Assembly (NCBI GenBank): GCA_963281155.1
Contig: CAUJLY010000003.1
Location: forward strand, 6,572,001 to 6,636,000
Direction: 5' to 3'
Length of the DNA stretch: 64,000 nucleotides
From: Rhabditophanes sp. KR3021
Taxonomy: Eukaryota; Nematoda; Chromadorea; Rhabditida; Alloionematidae
Shown here in pieces: positions 1-12,189 of the stretch. The position numbers were made by a program, and so were the translations under genes. How positions within the stretch are numbered: position 1 is the first letter of the stretch; each line of letters begins with the position of its first letter. The notes below the pieces were generated by a model. The model made no database searches, was not told the DNA's origin, and saw only the letters and a list, made by a program, of their open reading frames with translations.

Positions 1-1221
1 CCAAGACCTCGAAATGTATGGTGTTAACTTCTTTGAAATCAAGAACAAAAAAGGGTCCGAGTTGTATCTTGGAGTTGATGCACTTGGGTTGAATATCTAC
101 GACAAAAATGACAGACTCAGCCCGAGAGTTGGCTTTCCGTGGTCTGAGATTAGGAATATTTCTTTTAATGACAAAAAGTTTGTGATCAAGCCTATTGATA
201 AGAAGGCGACGGATTTTATCTTCTACGCTCCTCGCCTTAGAATCAACAAGAGAATTCTAGCTCTTTGTATGGGCAATCATGAGTTGTACATGAGAAGACG
301 TAAACCAGACACGATTGAAATCCAGCAGATGAGAAGCCAGGCTGCGGATGAGAGAAAGATTAGACATCTCGAGGTTGAGCGGTTGTCCAAGGAAGTCGAT
401 GCTAGAGAAAGGGCTGAGCAGAAGCAACGGGAGGCTGAGGAAGAGATCCGCCGAATGATGGAAGTTGTCACGAAGACAAAGGAAGAACTAAATGTGATGC
501 ACGAAAAGTACAAGCAGCTCGAAACCCGCTACGAAGAAGTGAACCATGCCAAGGCTTCCCTCGAACGCAAAGAAAGAGAAATGCAAGACCTTAACGAAAG
601 ACTCCTCTCCCAAAAGCAGATGACCGAAGAAGAAAAACACAAGCTGACCAGAGAAATCCGTCTCCATGAAAGTGAAATCGTCGAACTACGCCAAACTGTG
701 GAGTACAAAGTGTACGAGGCTAACAAGTTGCAAGATGACCTGGATGCCCTCAAAAGTAATCATGATGAAAAGAGATTTGTTAGTGAACACGATGATCTTG
801 ATGACGAGATGACAAATGCTCACTTAGGTAAGTTATTGAAAGAAGTTGTGCCGCTTGTTAAGTGTTGGTGACCTTGGCCTTCAGGAAAATGTCAAGATCA
901 CAATGTGAGGCGTCTTTCGTTTGTTTTAGTGGTAATCGTAATTAATGGGTATTTGTTTCAGAATTGACAGTTGATGAAGGTGTCAACATGAATTCACATC
1001 CTGAATTAGACAGAGAACCTGCCGTAATGAATGTTTCGATGAAGGAAAAATTAGAACTATTGACTCAAGAGTTGACTCCTCTCAGAAATAGACAGCAAGA
1101 AACAGACTATGACTTGCTTCACCAAGAAAACAGGAGAGCTGGCAGGGACAAATACAAGACTCTAAGACAAATTCGCGGAGGAAATACGAAACGCAGAATT
1201 GATCAATATGAGAACATGTAA
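1..1221 (+). CDS. Moe: Moesin/ezrin/radixin (ERM), 3' part
   Basis: ERM proteins link the plasma membrane to cortical actin. The frame is open from the window edge, so the 5' end lies outside. Exons are about 2-827 and 962-1221, and the join restores the frame. The visible part starts in FERM lobe F3 (QDLEMYGVN, then [19 protein letters not shown]), passes the end of the FERM domain ([18 protein letters not shown]) and enters a long Arg/Glu-rich coiled coil. The second exon holds the actin-binding C-ERMAD with [17 protein letters not shown], whose Thr is the conserved regulatory phosphosite. The protein ends YENM, close to the usual ERM end. The family call is certain; which vertebrate paralog it matches is not meaningful in an invertebrate. 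Confidence 0.96.
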
Positions 1222-1788
1222 CAATCTCAAAAATAGTCTCTCTTCAGCACAATACTTCTCCATTCGTCTATCTTATTCATCAGCATATGCCTTCTTCCTT
1301 TTATTTGAAATTTATCAAATCAAAACAAATGAGAAAATAAACTTTAATATATTACTTAATAGTTTATAGATAAACACGACAAACCCCATATCTTTTCGAC
1401 AAAATATAATTTCCTTTTTATGTCCATTTTTGTATGCCTTTTCTTTTAATTATTAAAATTGAAACAAATGAAAGATTTGTTTTTTTGGTTGTATACTTAA
1501 CTTAATAAAAAAAGTAAATGTATCTGGTTGTGTGTGTGTATTTCATTTTTTTAAAGCTCTTTTATTTCGTGATAATCTATGTCTAAGGGCAATATTCAAA
1601 GGAAGACATGCATGAAATAAAAGTTTGTGTGCGTTCTTCAAATAAGTAGAGGCATATAGAAAGTATTATATATTTTTTTATATGTCAAGCTCTTTTTGGA
1701 TATAAAGAATTTTTGGCATCGGGTTTGTAGTGTTTTAGGGAGGAATATATTATTTATTATTGAATGCTGTTAGGGAGATATAAGGCAA
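1222..1788. other. Moesin 3' UTR and intergenic DNA
   Basis: AT-rich, with stop codons in all frames. It contains AATAAA-like polyadenylation signals near 1335 and 1505. I see no further gene. Confidence 0.5.
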
Positions 1789-2377
1789 ATGTTTTCTGGT
1801 GAAACTTTAAGTATGGAGAATGGAGGTGGTGGAGTTAGGGAGACGTTAAGTATCAGCCAAACTAATTTATTTGAAAAGAAGATTAATGACTGGGTTGAAA
1901 AAGTAAGTTTGTTCTATTTTGTTTTTGTTGTAAATCATTTTAAGGAACCACAAAACGAAGATGATGATGGTGTCGTATCTCTAGGGGTCAATGATTACCC
2001 CCACACCCAAGAATCTTCTCTTTATCAAAGTTCATTGTCTGAAGCACCTTCTCTTGAACAACACATCCGATTAGACGAACGAACTAAGCGAGATGCTGAA
2101 TGGAGGGCGCACGAAATGTCACAGATTAAGTTTCTTCAAGAACACAATAGTCTAATGTTTTCACATCTGAATTTTGAAATTGAAAAGCTTAATTCCATTA
2201 TCAGAAGTAAGTTCGAGGCTTTATATTTGATTCATTTTTAAACTTTCTTTAGTTTACCAATTCAAATTAGAAGACAGTAATGCTAAGAATATTATTTTAA
2301 ACCAACAATTGAATCTGCTTGAAACGGAAATTAAAAAAAGTGCTGACAAATGTATTGAAAAAGCGGAGAAGCTATGA
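1789..2377 (+). CDS. Small coiled-coil protein, CCDC92/CCDC74-like
   Basis: Three exons (1789-1902, 1945-2206, 2253-2377) encode about 166 residues. The first intron is 42 bp and divisible by three, so the frame reads through it; its GTAAGT donor and AAG acceptor argue that it is removed. The C-terminal half is a coiled coil with the run IKFLQEHNSLMFSHLNFEIE. This resembles the FLQ-EH-x-L-x2-LH-x-EI signature at the start of CCDC92/CCDC74 proteins, which act at centrioles and cilia. The acidic N-terminal half (about residues 40-80) is not recognised. The family call rests on this short signature and could be wrong; the gene structure is more secure. Confidence 0.5.
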
Positions 2378-2586
2378 TTGTTTGTTTATTTGATACGGGA
2401 TTAAGTTGTGTTTATTAATAAAAAGTTGTTTACACCGGTCTGTTTATTTATCAACGTTGTTATCGCAATTTGCCAAAAAACCAATAAAGGCTTAAGTCAT
2501 GAAGACAGCTAACTCCAATTGACAAATTTATTTGTTTACATCTTTTCCTTCTTCACATAATTTTGTTCATTTGACAATTAGTTAAG

Positions 2587-3128
2587 ATGTCATTCACAGA
2601 ATATTTTTACAAAATTTCCGACTTCTCTACTGAGGCATACAAGCAATTACCTGATCTTAAAGGATGGCTTAAACCTAAGCCTCATGCAACTTCTGCTTGT
2701 ATTAACACAACCGTCAATTATAGTGACTTGATGCCTCGTTTGTATCCAAATATCTTAAGAATCGCTGGGATTTCCGGGGCAGCTGCCATTGCTTTGTCTG
2801 CTTATGGAGCTCATGGTAACAGCAATCTAATAAATAAATGTAATTAATAAATTTACTTTCAGCTGTTATGAAAGACACTAATATGGACGAACTTTCGAAG
2901 AAGCAATACGATACCGCATCAAAATACCATTTGATCCATACCGTGGCTTTACTCGGAGCAACTCAAGCTAAAAACCCAAAGTTGACAGGATCACTATTTA
3001 TAATTGGAATGCTTCTTTTCTGCGGACCTCTTTATCACAGTGCCATCACAAGAGATAAAGCTCTCGTACCAATTACTCCTTATGGTGGATTTATGCTCAT
3101 CTTTGGATGGCTGTCATTCTTGGTTTAG
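2587..3128 (+). CDS. TMEM256 / DUF423 family small membrane protein
   Basis: Exons 2587-2815 and 2863-3128 join in frame to give 164 residues. After a 60-residue leader come three or four hydrophobic segments typical of the DUF423/TMEM256 family. The diagnostic ALSAYGAHA is completed across the splice, followed by YDTASKYHLIHTVALL and later GPLYHSAI and PITPYGGFMLIFGW. The vertebrate protein is shorter (about 113 residues), so the N-terminal leader is an extension. The molecular function of the family is not settled. It lies 210 bp after the coiled-coil gene on the same strand. Confidence 0.85.
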
Positions 3129-3271
3129 ACAGAGGAATAAATGGATTGATTATATTGTAAAGAATTGTCACATTTTGAATATACCTCTAAAATTTGCATT
3201 TGTATTCGATGATAAAGTCATTTATATAGAATTAGTTTATATTTGTGTGTTATGTCAGTCTATCTTCAATT

Positions 3272-3880
3272 ATGGGTGAGCGTTATTTGAATGTCATAGA
3301 GCCTTCTCAAAATAATGATTCAGAGAGTGATTATGAAACAGTTGGTTCTGTGGACCTTTCAACGGAATCATCTCACAAACGTGGCAATATTAAATGTGTT
3401 GCCAGTGATGATAAGCGTGCTAAAGGAAAGGACAAGTGTACCAACGACAATCCATATCTAGACCTTTCCAAAAGAAAATCCCAAGCTGAAGTTGAGAAAA
3501 AGTTCCCACCTATAAGATGCCCCAATAAGCTTGAACCATGCAACAGTTTTGTCGATGAGCCTTATGCCCTGTACAGCGGCATCCTCCGTCAAAGACAAGT
3601 AGTGAAGGGTTTGACTTCACACGACGGTCCTTGCTTTACCTTCTACCATCGCTTAAGCCCTAGAAGTCTCTTGATCAATTTTGAACGTCAGCTTAAGTTA
3701 TGGGTTGCCTACAAAAATGAGACTGATTATACTTACCACGAGGAGGTTATTTTTGTTGAAAAGACTTCCAAAAAGGATTCGTTTTATAAAGTAAAAGATC
3801 GGGATGGCAAGTATCGCATATTTGATACCTTCGAGGAGTTGATTCATTATTATCAAAGTGGATTCAAGGAATGCTGTTAA
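3272..3880 (+). CDS. Divergent SH2-like protein
   Basis: Single exon of about 202 residues. I chose the ATG at 3272 (MGERYLNVIEPSQ); an in-frame ATG at 3245 would add nine residues. The first 100 residues are acidic or basic and probably disordered, and include a DYETV tyrosine motif. The last 100 residues resemble an SH2 domain: YALYSGILRQRQ at the start, a central strand pair (LKLWVAYKN), then KYRIFDTFEELIHYYQ, close to the usual F-x2-x-EL-x2-YY ending. The invariant FLVR arginine is not visible; the segment reads PCFTFYHRL. If this is an SH2 fold, phosphotyrosine binding may be lost. An AATAAA follows near 3925. Confidence 0.5.
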   Translation: MGERYLNVIEPSQNNDSESDYETVGSVDLSTESSHKRGNIKCVASDDKRAKGKDKCTNDNPYLDLSKRKSQAEVEKKFPPIRCPNKLEPCNSFVDEPYALYSGILRQRQVVKGLTSHDGPCFTFYHRLSPRSLLINFERQLKLWVAYKNETDYTYHEEVIFVEKTSKKDSFYKVKDRDGKYRIFDTFEELIHYYQSGFKECC

Positions 3881-5545
3881 GTGTATGTACAAAAGTAATC
3901 TATTAGAATAACAATTTTGTTTAAATAAAATTATGTGAACCATTTATTTTCCATAGTAAATATAAATAAATAAAAATAACAAAAAAAGTTGTTGTTGCAA
4001 TATCCTCCATTTATCCTTTTCTTTTTTTGCCAAATGTTAGAAAAGGTTATAAATTGCTTGTTCCAGTAACGCTAAATCTATTTAATTTAAAAATTAGAGG
4101 TCATTGACTTCATAATTAGGAAATGGTTTAATTTCTTCTGGACATCAAGGCAGAATGTTGCCAAATTGAAATGCTATTCAATTATTTGGAGGTGGAAATA
4201 TTGGTGTATTTTTATCGAAAATTGATAAGAGAAAGGATCAAAAATCAAGACCGAATCTTTGATAAGAGTTTCTTTTTAATTAAACATTTCAATTATCTCC
4301 AATAATTAGAACATCAATATGTTAAGACACATTTTAATAATGGACATTTGCATTATAAACATTATTGCGACGGGACTCATTCTCAATTAGGAGGAGAAGA
4401 TACTGGATGTTCAGCTTTCTTTAAAGGCAAACCATGAAACTCATTTGTTAGTCAGATACATCGGTGATCTATAATCAATTATTTTTGTATTATAAGATGG
4501 TTTAGACAAATAAATCACGTTGTCGAGCTCAATCATATATAGATAACCTTTTTGAAGGCGAGAAGATTAAAAGCAAGCTGAACACACGTCTACTTTCTCT
4601 CTTAATTTCATGATTCTCATACAAGATAGCTTGTTTAGGACTGTTCTCATTAATATTCTATTACTACACCAAATTTAACTTTATTTGATTATTTCCTAAT
4701 TTATTAAAAATGGATCTTATAAATAAACAGTCCATGGAAATTGCTTAGCACAGACTCAAATATTCAAGGCATGTTTGAGAGATAAATCATCATCTATGGT
4801 TTTTGCAAATACTAGGTATTTTGATTTATCTAACAAATTAAACGTTCAGCATTTTAAAGGATTTGGTGGAGATGGGTACATTGATACGTTGAAAAATATC
4901 TTAACAATTAGCCGTTTCTGTTATTCTAGGACTTTGTTCGGAATTCAGTTTTTCACTCGAGATGATTTGTACACTATAATTGACGAAATCCCTTGGGAAT
5001 CAATTTCTGGAATTGTCAGTTTTTTCAATTCATGTGCTTGTTCAAGGAAATAATCAATCTGTTGATGACTATCCTCAACAAAATATTCAGCAAATTACAT
5101 AATATGAGAGAGTTGCATTTTACATCAAGTCTTAGACCAAACTATTTGTAATTGTTTTGAACACAAATAACCATTTAAATTAAGCTCAATTAGTTGTTCT
5201 TTTAACAACCAATTTCATTGTACGCATTATAAAATGAAACAGGACTTAGAATTGTATTACAAAAATCGTGATTAAATTGTTTATTATTCATACATAAATT
5301 TATATATTTTTAATTAATGTTTTGTAAATCAAATGAAGGCGTCATCCAATAAATATATATTAAAAAGCATATTGTGATAAATATTCTTTTACTCAAAACA
5401 AATATAATTAATTGCTGGTATGCCTGCTTCTGATATGATTACTACCTTGCTTGAAGATGACAATTTAAATAAAAACAGTTTCATACTTTATTACAGAATA
5501 AGCACAAATTGATTAGACCGATACACGTAGCTAAATTAACACTAA
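3881..5545. other. Intergenic, with one isolated ORF
   Basis: AT-rich spacer. One plus-strand ORF of 92 codons (4775-5053) contains IDTLKNILTISRF and DDLYTIIDEIPWESI. It has no clean start context, ends abruptly and has no downstream exon that I can join. It may be a decayed F-box/LRR-type fragment, but I would not call it a gene. Nothing else is recognisable. Confidence 0.3.
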
Positions 5546-6224
5546 TTAAAATATTTCATCATCTATAAATTGCTCTTCCTCAACGTCTGAATCATTTGAA
5601 GACCCAGTAGCCGTGTAATCAATTGACAGAGACTCCCCATTAATAGAAATATTTGCGGAAATAGGAATTCTTAAAACCGATTCAGCAGGAAATTCAACAT
5701 AATCAAAGACAGCATTTCTTAAGTACTTGACTGCCTTGAATGGCGCAATACTTAGATAGCTATTGTTCTGAGAGTCGTAATAACAAATACTCTTTGACTC
5801 TTCAAATAAATATAGTGACTTAATAATTTACTTACCTGTTGAAGTGTCAATTTCCTCAATGTAAGTATCATCACTATACATTTGTTCATCAATTATGTCG
5901 TCTTCGTAGAGGAATGGAACAGGAGCTGCAAGCATTAATCTATTTCCTGAACATTTCGCTAACCAATTTCGAAGATGTTGGAAAATGTTGACAAAGTTTC
6001 TAATTATTCTGTACACAGACATTTGGCTATTGTTGAAGAAATAGTTGTGGCGTGAGATTGGTGTTTGGCCTGCTAATACAAGGAAGGCCAGTAAACTTCT
6101 TTGAATTGTTAAAAGAACCATGTTTGTACCTCCGACTATAGCCTAAATATCTTTTATTATCATTTAATTTGAAATAGAGACTTACGCAAGATATGTAGCT
6201 TTTGATTGCTGATAACAGAAACAT
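5546..6224 (-). CDS. Unknown protein with hydrophobic N-terminus
   Basis: Three exons (6186-6224, 5836-6142, 5546-5799) join with consistent phases into exactly 200 codons including the stop. The N-terminus is hydrophobic (MFLLSAIKSYISC, then MVLLTIQRSLLAFLVLAG), consistent with a signal anchor or organelle-targeting region. A basic amphipathic stretch (RNFVNIFQHLRNWLAK) follows. The C-terminal half is acidic and Ser-rich and ends EEEQFIDDEIF. I recognise no family. The clean splice phases and the coding character of the last exon make this a credible gene. Confidence 0.55.
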
Positions 6225-6983
6225 TTTATTAAGGGCAATGCTTTAAATTCAAGAGATCATCAAATATTATAGTAAGTAGACTTTATAATGAAAGTTCAAA
6301 AGTTGGTATGACGATTATTTCGCTTCAAGAGGGGAGACATGAATTTTCTAATTAAAGCCACCTTTGTTCAACGTTGTTAATATTGTTGTGTTAAAGTATT
6401 AAAAAGAATAACTAATAAAGGAAATTGATTTTATGATAATGAGGCAAAGACAAACACTATGAAACAAGAATAATTGAATCCTTTATTTAAATACCGAGAT
6501 TAACAAAGGAGCATGGAAATATTAAATAAATAGTATGTATAAATACACCACTTTATTTTGCAACATTTTGCCTTATGAATTTACTTTTGATGTGACGATT
6601 TCCTCTAATAGTAGTTGTGGCTTATATTTGACATTTTAAAAGTATTCATCTATTTGGCGAAGTTGACAGTAATGTTCTAATTGAGATGAGTTCATTTCAA
6701 AAAGTTATCTTGATTTAAACGGTCAATTTGTGAGATTTTAGAATTACTTTCCCCAGCTTCCAACATTTGGTTTCTTCGGCATTCATTCTCTTTTTCTTGT
6801 TGCCAATCATCTTCATACGATCATTTGGATCACGATTGTTAGGAATTAGCGTCCTTGTCGATCCAAAAACAGCTACATTGAATTTACATAAATAGCTTAC
6901 CAATTTTTTAAACTCTATTCATTATTATGACTCGGCAAATGAGCATTGTTTCTTCGACCTTTGCAATCAAAATTTGCATCTCC

Positions 6984-7168
6984 TTACTCCAGGAGTTGCT
7001 GGATTGAAGATTTGATCCGAAACGGAATCTCAAGCTCAAAACCTTGTTGGGCACCGGGCTCGTTGATCAAGCTTAATACAATCTTAATAGTAGTATTAGA
7101 TTAGTTAAATATTAGTTACTTACCACAACACCGCGACAAACCTTGTTATAGGCGACAGCAACACTCAT
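6984..7168 (-). CDS. Possible 47-residue two-exon ORF
   Basis: Exons 7124-7168 and 6984-7082 would encode MSVAVAYNKVCRGVV joined to a segment ending IKSSIQQLLE. The donor is a good GTAAGT; the acceptor (TATTAAG) is weak. A further gene-like minus-strand ORF sits downstream at 6715-6903 (DPNDRMKMIGNKKKRMNAEE), but I could not join the two in frame. This may be one small gene with an unresolved middle, or a remnant. No family recognised. Confidence 0.25.
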
Positions 7169-7210
7169 CCTTACTTTTACTGGAGATTTAAGTAAAGATT
7201 TTATTAAGAA

Positions 7211-7757
7211 ATGGAATATAAACATCGGAAATTTGAATTCAAGCATGAAAAACAAATTCCATATATTAGGTGGTATCCAATCTATTCACCCAGGAGAGAA
7301 GTCTTTTTGAGAGGAACCACCAAGTATTGCAGTCCCAACGTCCATCTCAACAAAGACCAAGGCGAGGTGAAGACTTGTGGTCGTTACTTTACTCAATAAT
7401 CGAATTACGAAAGGGCTTGGAATGGGGAGCGAGACAATAAAGTAATCATGAAGACGAAGGAACAAATCTCTGATGCTGAACTATGCGACAAATGCCCCCT
7501 GAATACCTTATCATCGTTCAACATCTCAAAACCCCGACTACGAAGTTCGCCCCAACTACACACTAATCTACGACCAATTTAACGCTGCCCTCAAACACCT
7601 CAACACCTCCTTCCTCGACCCCATGGACTGGCTGAAATCGAAGAAGAATTGACTCGTCTAAAAAGGGAACTCAAAGTCGAGTCCCATCTTAAAAATTACC
7701 AACTTCTCTACAAATTGTATCCTGTCTTTAATCCCAAACACTTTGTTCAATTCTAAA
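7211..7757 (+). pseudogene. CK1/TTBK-like kinase pseudogene, C-terminal half
   Basis: Pieces of one kinase catalytic domain appear in order but in different frames. First is the activation-loop region with GTTKYCSPNVHLNKDQG. An in-frame stop follows at 7397-7399. Then come a short piece (about 7401-7440) and, after frame changes, PPEYLIIVQHLKTPDYEVRP, an LIYDQFNAAL run and SFLDPMDW near 7610-7630, then a coiled tail to the stop at 7757. The pattern PPE-(10)-Y-x2-PDY...DPYDW is the end of the casein kinase 1/tau-tubulin kinase domain. The N-terminal lobe with the glycine loop and catalytic HRD is absent, and the substrate-lobe middle seems deleted. It is not functional as read. Confidence 0.65.
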
Positions 7758-8191
7758 CTTGTAATGCCAGAATAAGGTATTTATTTTATTGATAATTAAC
7801 GAACGCGAAATAAAATCTATCTTTAAGTATTGGGTGGTGTTGTTTTTATTTAATTTATCCAATATGTGTTCTTGTGATTAAGTCTGTATGTACCCTTTTG
7901 ATTGAGTTTGAATGGATTCTTTTTCGAGAAAGCTTCTCACTAAAGTGTTTGTATCCTTTTTGATCAAATTTGTATTCAGTGTGTATGTGGGCGTTGATTA
8001 AGTTCGTTTCAATGATGCGCCTTGTAACGCCTTTCCAATTTTAGAGAGACGTATCCTTGTGGTTGAGTTTTTTATTTTATTAGACATTTTATTAATTTGG
8101 TTTATTGATAGATATGGCAAATTGTGTTGTCAGTGAAAATGATGATTTTGTCGAGCAACTTCAGCGGCAAGTTATAGAATGATATGCAAAT

Positions 8192-8991
8192 ATGTTCGTA
8201 TTTATTTTTAGAGTGTTGGAGATATACGCAGTCGAGGAAGAAATGATAAGGAATGGAACTCATCCGGAAATCAGAAAGATAATTGATGACCACCATATTT
8301 TGATCAAGAAAATTGAGGAAACATTTAGCCAATTAAAAAAAGATTTAGAAGCTCGTCCGGTTGAGTGTGGCCAAGAAGGGGAAGTTGTTGCACAAGGTTC
8401 TGCCAAAACTGATGTTAGGGAAACAACCAAGGTTAGTGGAATTGAAAACGAGTCAAAGGAGTTGAGTAGAAAAGGATCAAAACCTAAGAATCTTAGAAGG
8501 TAAGTTAGAGTATTGAGCATTAATTAATTAATTGTAGGCGTGTTCCACGCAGAAAGAAAGAACTACTTGAATGGAATGAAATCAAAGATTCTCATCTTTT
8601 AGAATCACAAATCGATGCTGATTTTAAATGTATGGATGAAGCCGTCTTCGAGATCTACAAAACACATGCCTTCCAAGAATATCTCCGTCCAGGGAAAGCC
8701 AAACTAACTGGCAAAAACAAATTTGAGATCAAGAATAATAAAATCTACAAAGGTACTAGTTGTCTCTTCTCCGAGCTTTCTTTCGTCACCCTAAAGACAC
8801 CAGGAGATGGAGTAATTGATGGCTTAATTAAGACTATCAGGCCTGATCAAATTATTATCCACGGAGTCAATTGCATGGACAAGAGGACTATTATAGTTAG
8901 ATTAAGTGATATTAATAAAGGGATTGTCGAAATGGAAAAGAATCCAGAAAGACCAGCAAAATGCAAGGAAGCTGATGCATATTTCTTTTAA
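8192..8991 (+). CDS. BRMS1/Sds3-like protein (Sin3 complex)
   Basis: Exons about 8192-8499 and 8538-8991, joined in frame at AGAAG|G. The family bridges Sin3 and HDAC1/2 in a nuclear corepressor. The first exon holds VEEEMIRNGTHPEIRKIIDD, matching the family coiled-coil signature around GTHPEY. The second holds a basic stretch (RRVPRRKKELLEW). Near the end, NKFEIKNNKIYKG ... DQIIIHGVNCMDKRTIIVRL ... DINKGIV lines up with the C-terminal capping domain. The 5' end is uncertain: the ATG at 8192 lies in an intron-like pyrimidine tract ending TTTTTAG at 8212, and a candidate first exon (MANCVVSENDDFVEQ) starts at 8114, but its phase does not fit a good acceptor. Confidence 0.55.
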
Positions 8992-9429
8992 CTTTGTATG
9001 TTTCACTGTTATTGTCTTTTAAATTATTTTTGTATACTTATTTGTTCCGTGTAATACATTTTTTAACTTGTTCACCTCTTCTTCTCTATCAAAAATGATA
9101 AGAAGGAACTTTAAATACTAACCAATACCTTGATTATTTTTACCTCGCAATCAGGAGAATGAAGAGTTTCGTGAGCATATCGGAGTTCTATAAGCCACGC
9201 CAAACGATCTAGTATATTATGTTTTCCCTTTCAACGTAATACTCTAAATAATAAAATGCAATGATTAGAGCTTTACTTTTGTTAGTTATATTCCCACTTA
9301 AGCCATATTTGTTAACATTGAATTGTTCACCACGAAAATTGGGAAAGTGTTTGGCGTCAAAAGGAATTTTTAAACTGCTTTTTGCTTTTATTTTATTATT
9401 TTGGCAACAGAACAACATCAATTCCAAGA

Positions 9430-12058
9430 ATGGACGATTCCATAGGCACTTTATTTAAAAATGTTATCAACCACATCGGTAACAAAACCTCAACCGGCTA
9501 CAAAATGAATGTAGATGCCAAAAGTAAGTTTTCACCTTAGTTAAACCATCACATAGTCACCATTTCCAGGACAAGTAACAAAATTGAGACAAATGCTGAT
9601 GCGTGACTCTAGCAAAGAAGGCTTTTTGATGTGCTGTCAGGTAAATGTGATCGGAAATGATCTGGTTCCGCTCATGACTCAGATTCAAAATGAGGGTGAA
9701 TATGGTTTGATATTTTCAAATTGTCTCGAAGTGGTGAATGTACTGACGCGGTCAAATAAAGCTGTCTTTGATATCTTTGACTTTAAACTTCAACAGACCA
9801 CTAAGATGATTCATGAAAGAAATGAGTATTTGAGAGTTACTTTAAAGGATTTTGGAGGACCTTCCTTCTTTCCGACGCTAGCTAATTTTCTGGATATCAT
9901 CATTAATGGGTCTAGTTCGTCGTTTAGTGATGATGACAAGATTGGGATTGAAAGTGGCATTTTTAAGGTTGTCAAGAATGTTTTGAACTTGTTTGTTAGT
10001 TTGGGCAGTCCAAATGATGCTTTGTTGGATCAGGAGAAGCTAGTTGAAAGGTGCATCGATTCTAAGATTCTGCAGAAGATGTATAAGATTGTTAGGAAGA
10101 ATGGTACCAGACAGGATATGTATTCTTTCGTGGTTTCGCTTGGTGGCTTGGTGCAGAATGTAGAGCTGAAAGACATCCTTCTACCGGAACAACTAAAGAA
10201 GAAGGAAAGAAAAGCTGCTGAGGTGCTAAGTCAATTGCCGATGAGTGAGAAGATCAAGGAGCTTACGAAGACAGTGCTCAGTGATAATAAACCCAAAAGC
10301 GTATCTATTCCAAATGACCCTTTGCTAGCTTTAGTTAGAGAGGGCGACGCTAAAAGGATAAACTCAAGGTACAGAGCAATGAATCATGGAAGATATCAAG
10401 GGGCTTACGTAGCCATTTCTCCACTCAACAAATCTATGAATCCGATCGTCACTTCTCGAGCAAGGGATCCTCAAGCTATGGAGAAACTTACTACATTAGA
10501 AGGCAACAGCAAACCCGGTAGGAACCCTTTCAAATCCGCAAATGCTCTAGTCAAATCCAAGCCGACCCTATCAAATGAAAGCAACGCTAAGATTTATGAC
10601 TTGATTAGATGGTTGATGTTGGAGAGTTTTGATTTGCGGCGGTGTAGCTACTCTGATTTTCATGCTTTTAGTACTTCTGAGAAGGCAAACGAGGGGGCTG
10701 AGGTTCATTATCTAAGAATACAATCTATGTTCCTAAAGTTCTCGAGACTAGAACGCTCACCCTGGCTCTACATCAATGACTTCATGACAGTGGAATCCAT
10801 CACTGATTTATCCGAAAGGCTTGGAGAAACAATCGACGATATGGAAAAGGACAATATGGATGTTGCTAGAGAAAGAGTCTATTATATGGTCTTAGTCCTA
10901 AAAGAAGCTATCTCTCGTCTCCCTCAATTAAAAGAACGTTCCAAGGAGCAGTATTATGCCTTGGTGTATTATTTGTATTATGAAGATTATCCCAAAAATA
11001 TTGTAAAGTATTTTACAATGATGGATGATAATAAGATTTCGAGAAAAGTTCTAGGAGCTTTGTTTTCTGTCATATTGGGGTACTTCAAGGTTCTTAAGTT
11101 TGTTAAAGATGGGGGAGGATGGACGTCTGACTTTGCGGAAGGTATTGAGAATCCCTTTTTCGTGCCTTTGGAGAGTGAAGAAATCTATCAACAATTGATC
11201 CAATACAAGATAGCCCGTTGGATCAGGACATATCTGCAATTATTCTATGCCAAACTATCCTTCTACGAAGTCCACAACATCGTCTCATTAATCTACGTGA
11301 CTACAGCTAAAATGACTCGAATGCAGTCCTATTTCCGGGTTTCCTTTATGATTCTCCTGCGACAATGGATATACAAGCTGAAGACTGAACCGATGACATC
11401 TCCTAAATTAATGCCAGTTCAAATGTTAGCTGATCGCTTGGTGATATTATTTGAAGAGGCTCATGTTTACGGGTTGGATATTTCTGGGCCCGTGAGGCAG
11501 ATTGTTCACAACAAAAAAGGAAAGAAAGCTAAAAAGGCAAAAAAACAAAAAGATCCGGTTGTTGTTAGTGACAATGAGCTATCGGATACTGATGAAGGTC
11601 TTCAGAAGTATTTGGAGACTATTGATAAGGTTGATCAGATGGTTGTTGATGAGGATGGTTCCGCAGTAATGCCTAATTCAAACACAGGGCTAAAGAAAAT
11701 TCCAAGGAAGAAACGTGTTGTTGTAGCTGACGATGATAATTCAGATGGGGAAGTTCCAACATTTACCTCACCAGACGGGTTAAGTGATAAGAATGGCTCA
11801 ATGACCAATGGTAAACAGATGCCAGATTTATCAGGCAACGAGCTCGAAATAGATTCTGAAAAAGACAACTACTCCTCAGATGATTACGAAGACACCGACA
11901 TCCGCCGAATTCCTGTTGAAAACTTCTCTCGCATCACAACTGCCAAGAGGCCTAATCTGTTTGAGGACAGTGACGACGAAGAGTCTTCTCCCAAAGAGCC
12001 CGAATTCACTCGCCCACAACGCAAGAGAGCTCGCATCATCGCTGAAGATGATGAATAA
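9430..12058 (+). CDS. Timeless/Tof1 replication fork protection protein
   Basis: Exons 9430-9523 and 9570-12058 give about 860 residues. The second exon is entered in frame upstream of KLRQMLMRDSSKEG, so the coding start is the ATG at 9430 (MDDSIGTLF). Timeless forms the fork protection complex with Tipin and acts in replication-checkpoint signalling. Family features are the helical N-terminal region (LVPLMTQIQ ... VVNVLTRSN), an NHGRYQGAYVAISPLNKS block like the RHSRFGGSY block of the family, and a long helical middle. The C-terminal 200 residues are acidic, with a Lys-rich patch (KKGKKAKKAKKQK) and an end rich in DDE and RKRAR. It is shorter than human TIMELESS (about 1,200). Its stop is 131 bp from that of the convergent myosin gene. 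Confidence 0.75.
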
Positions 12059-12189
12059 AATGTACCTTTTACTTGGATAACATCATATAATTTTCTAACT
12101 TTTTTATTAACTACTACCAGAGATAAATAAACATCTCATCTTTTGAAATAAAACTTTAATTATAAACAACCCATCTTATATCTTTTAAA

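Noticed and set aside
9584..9586. Timeless start at the beginning of the long ORF
   Set aside because: That codon is TTG. The upstream exon from the ATG at 9430 joins in frame and supplies the real N-terminus.
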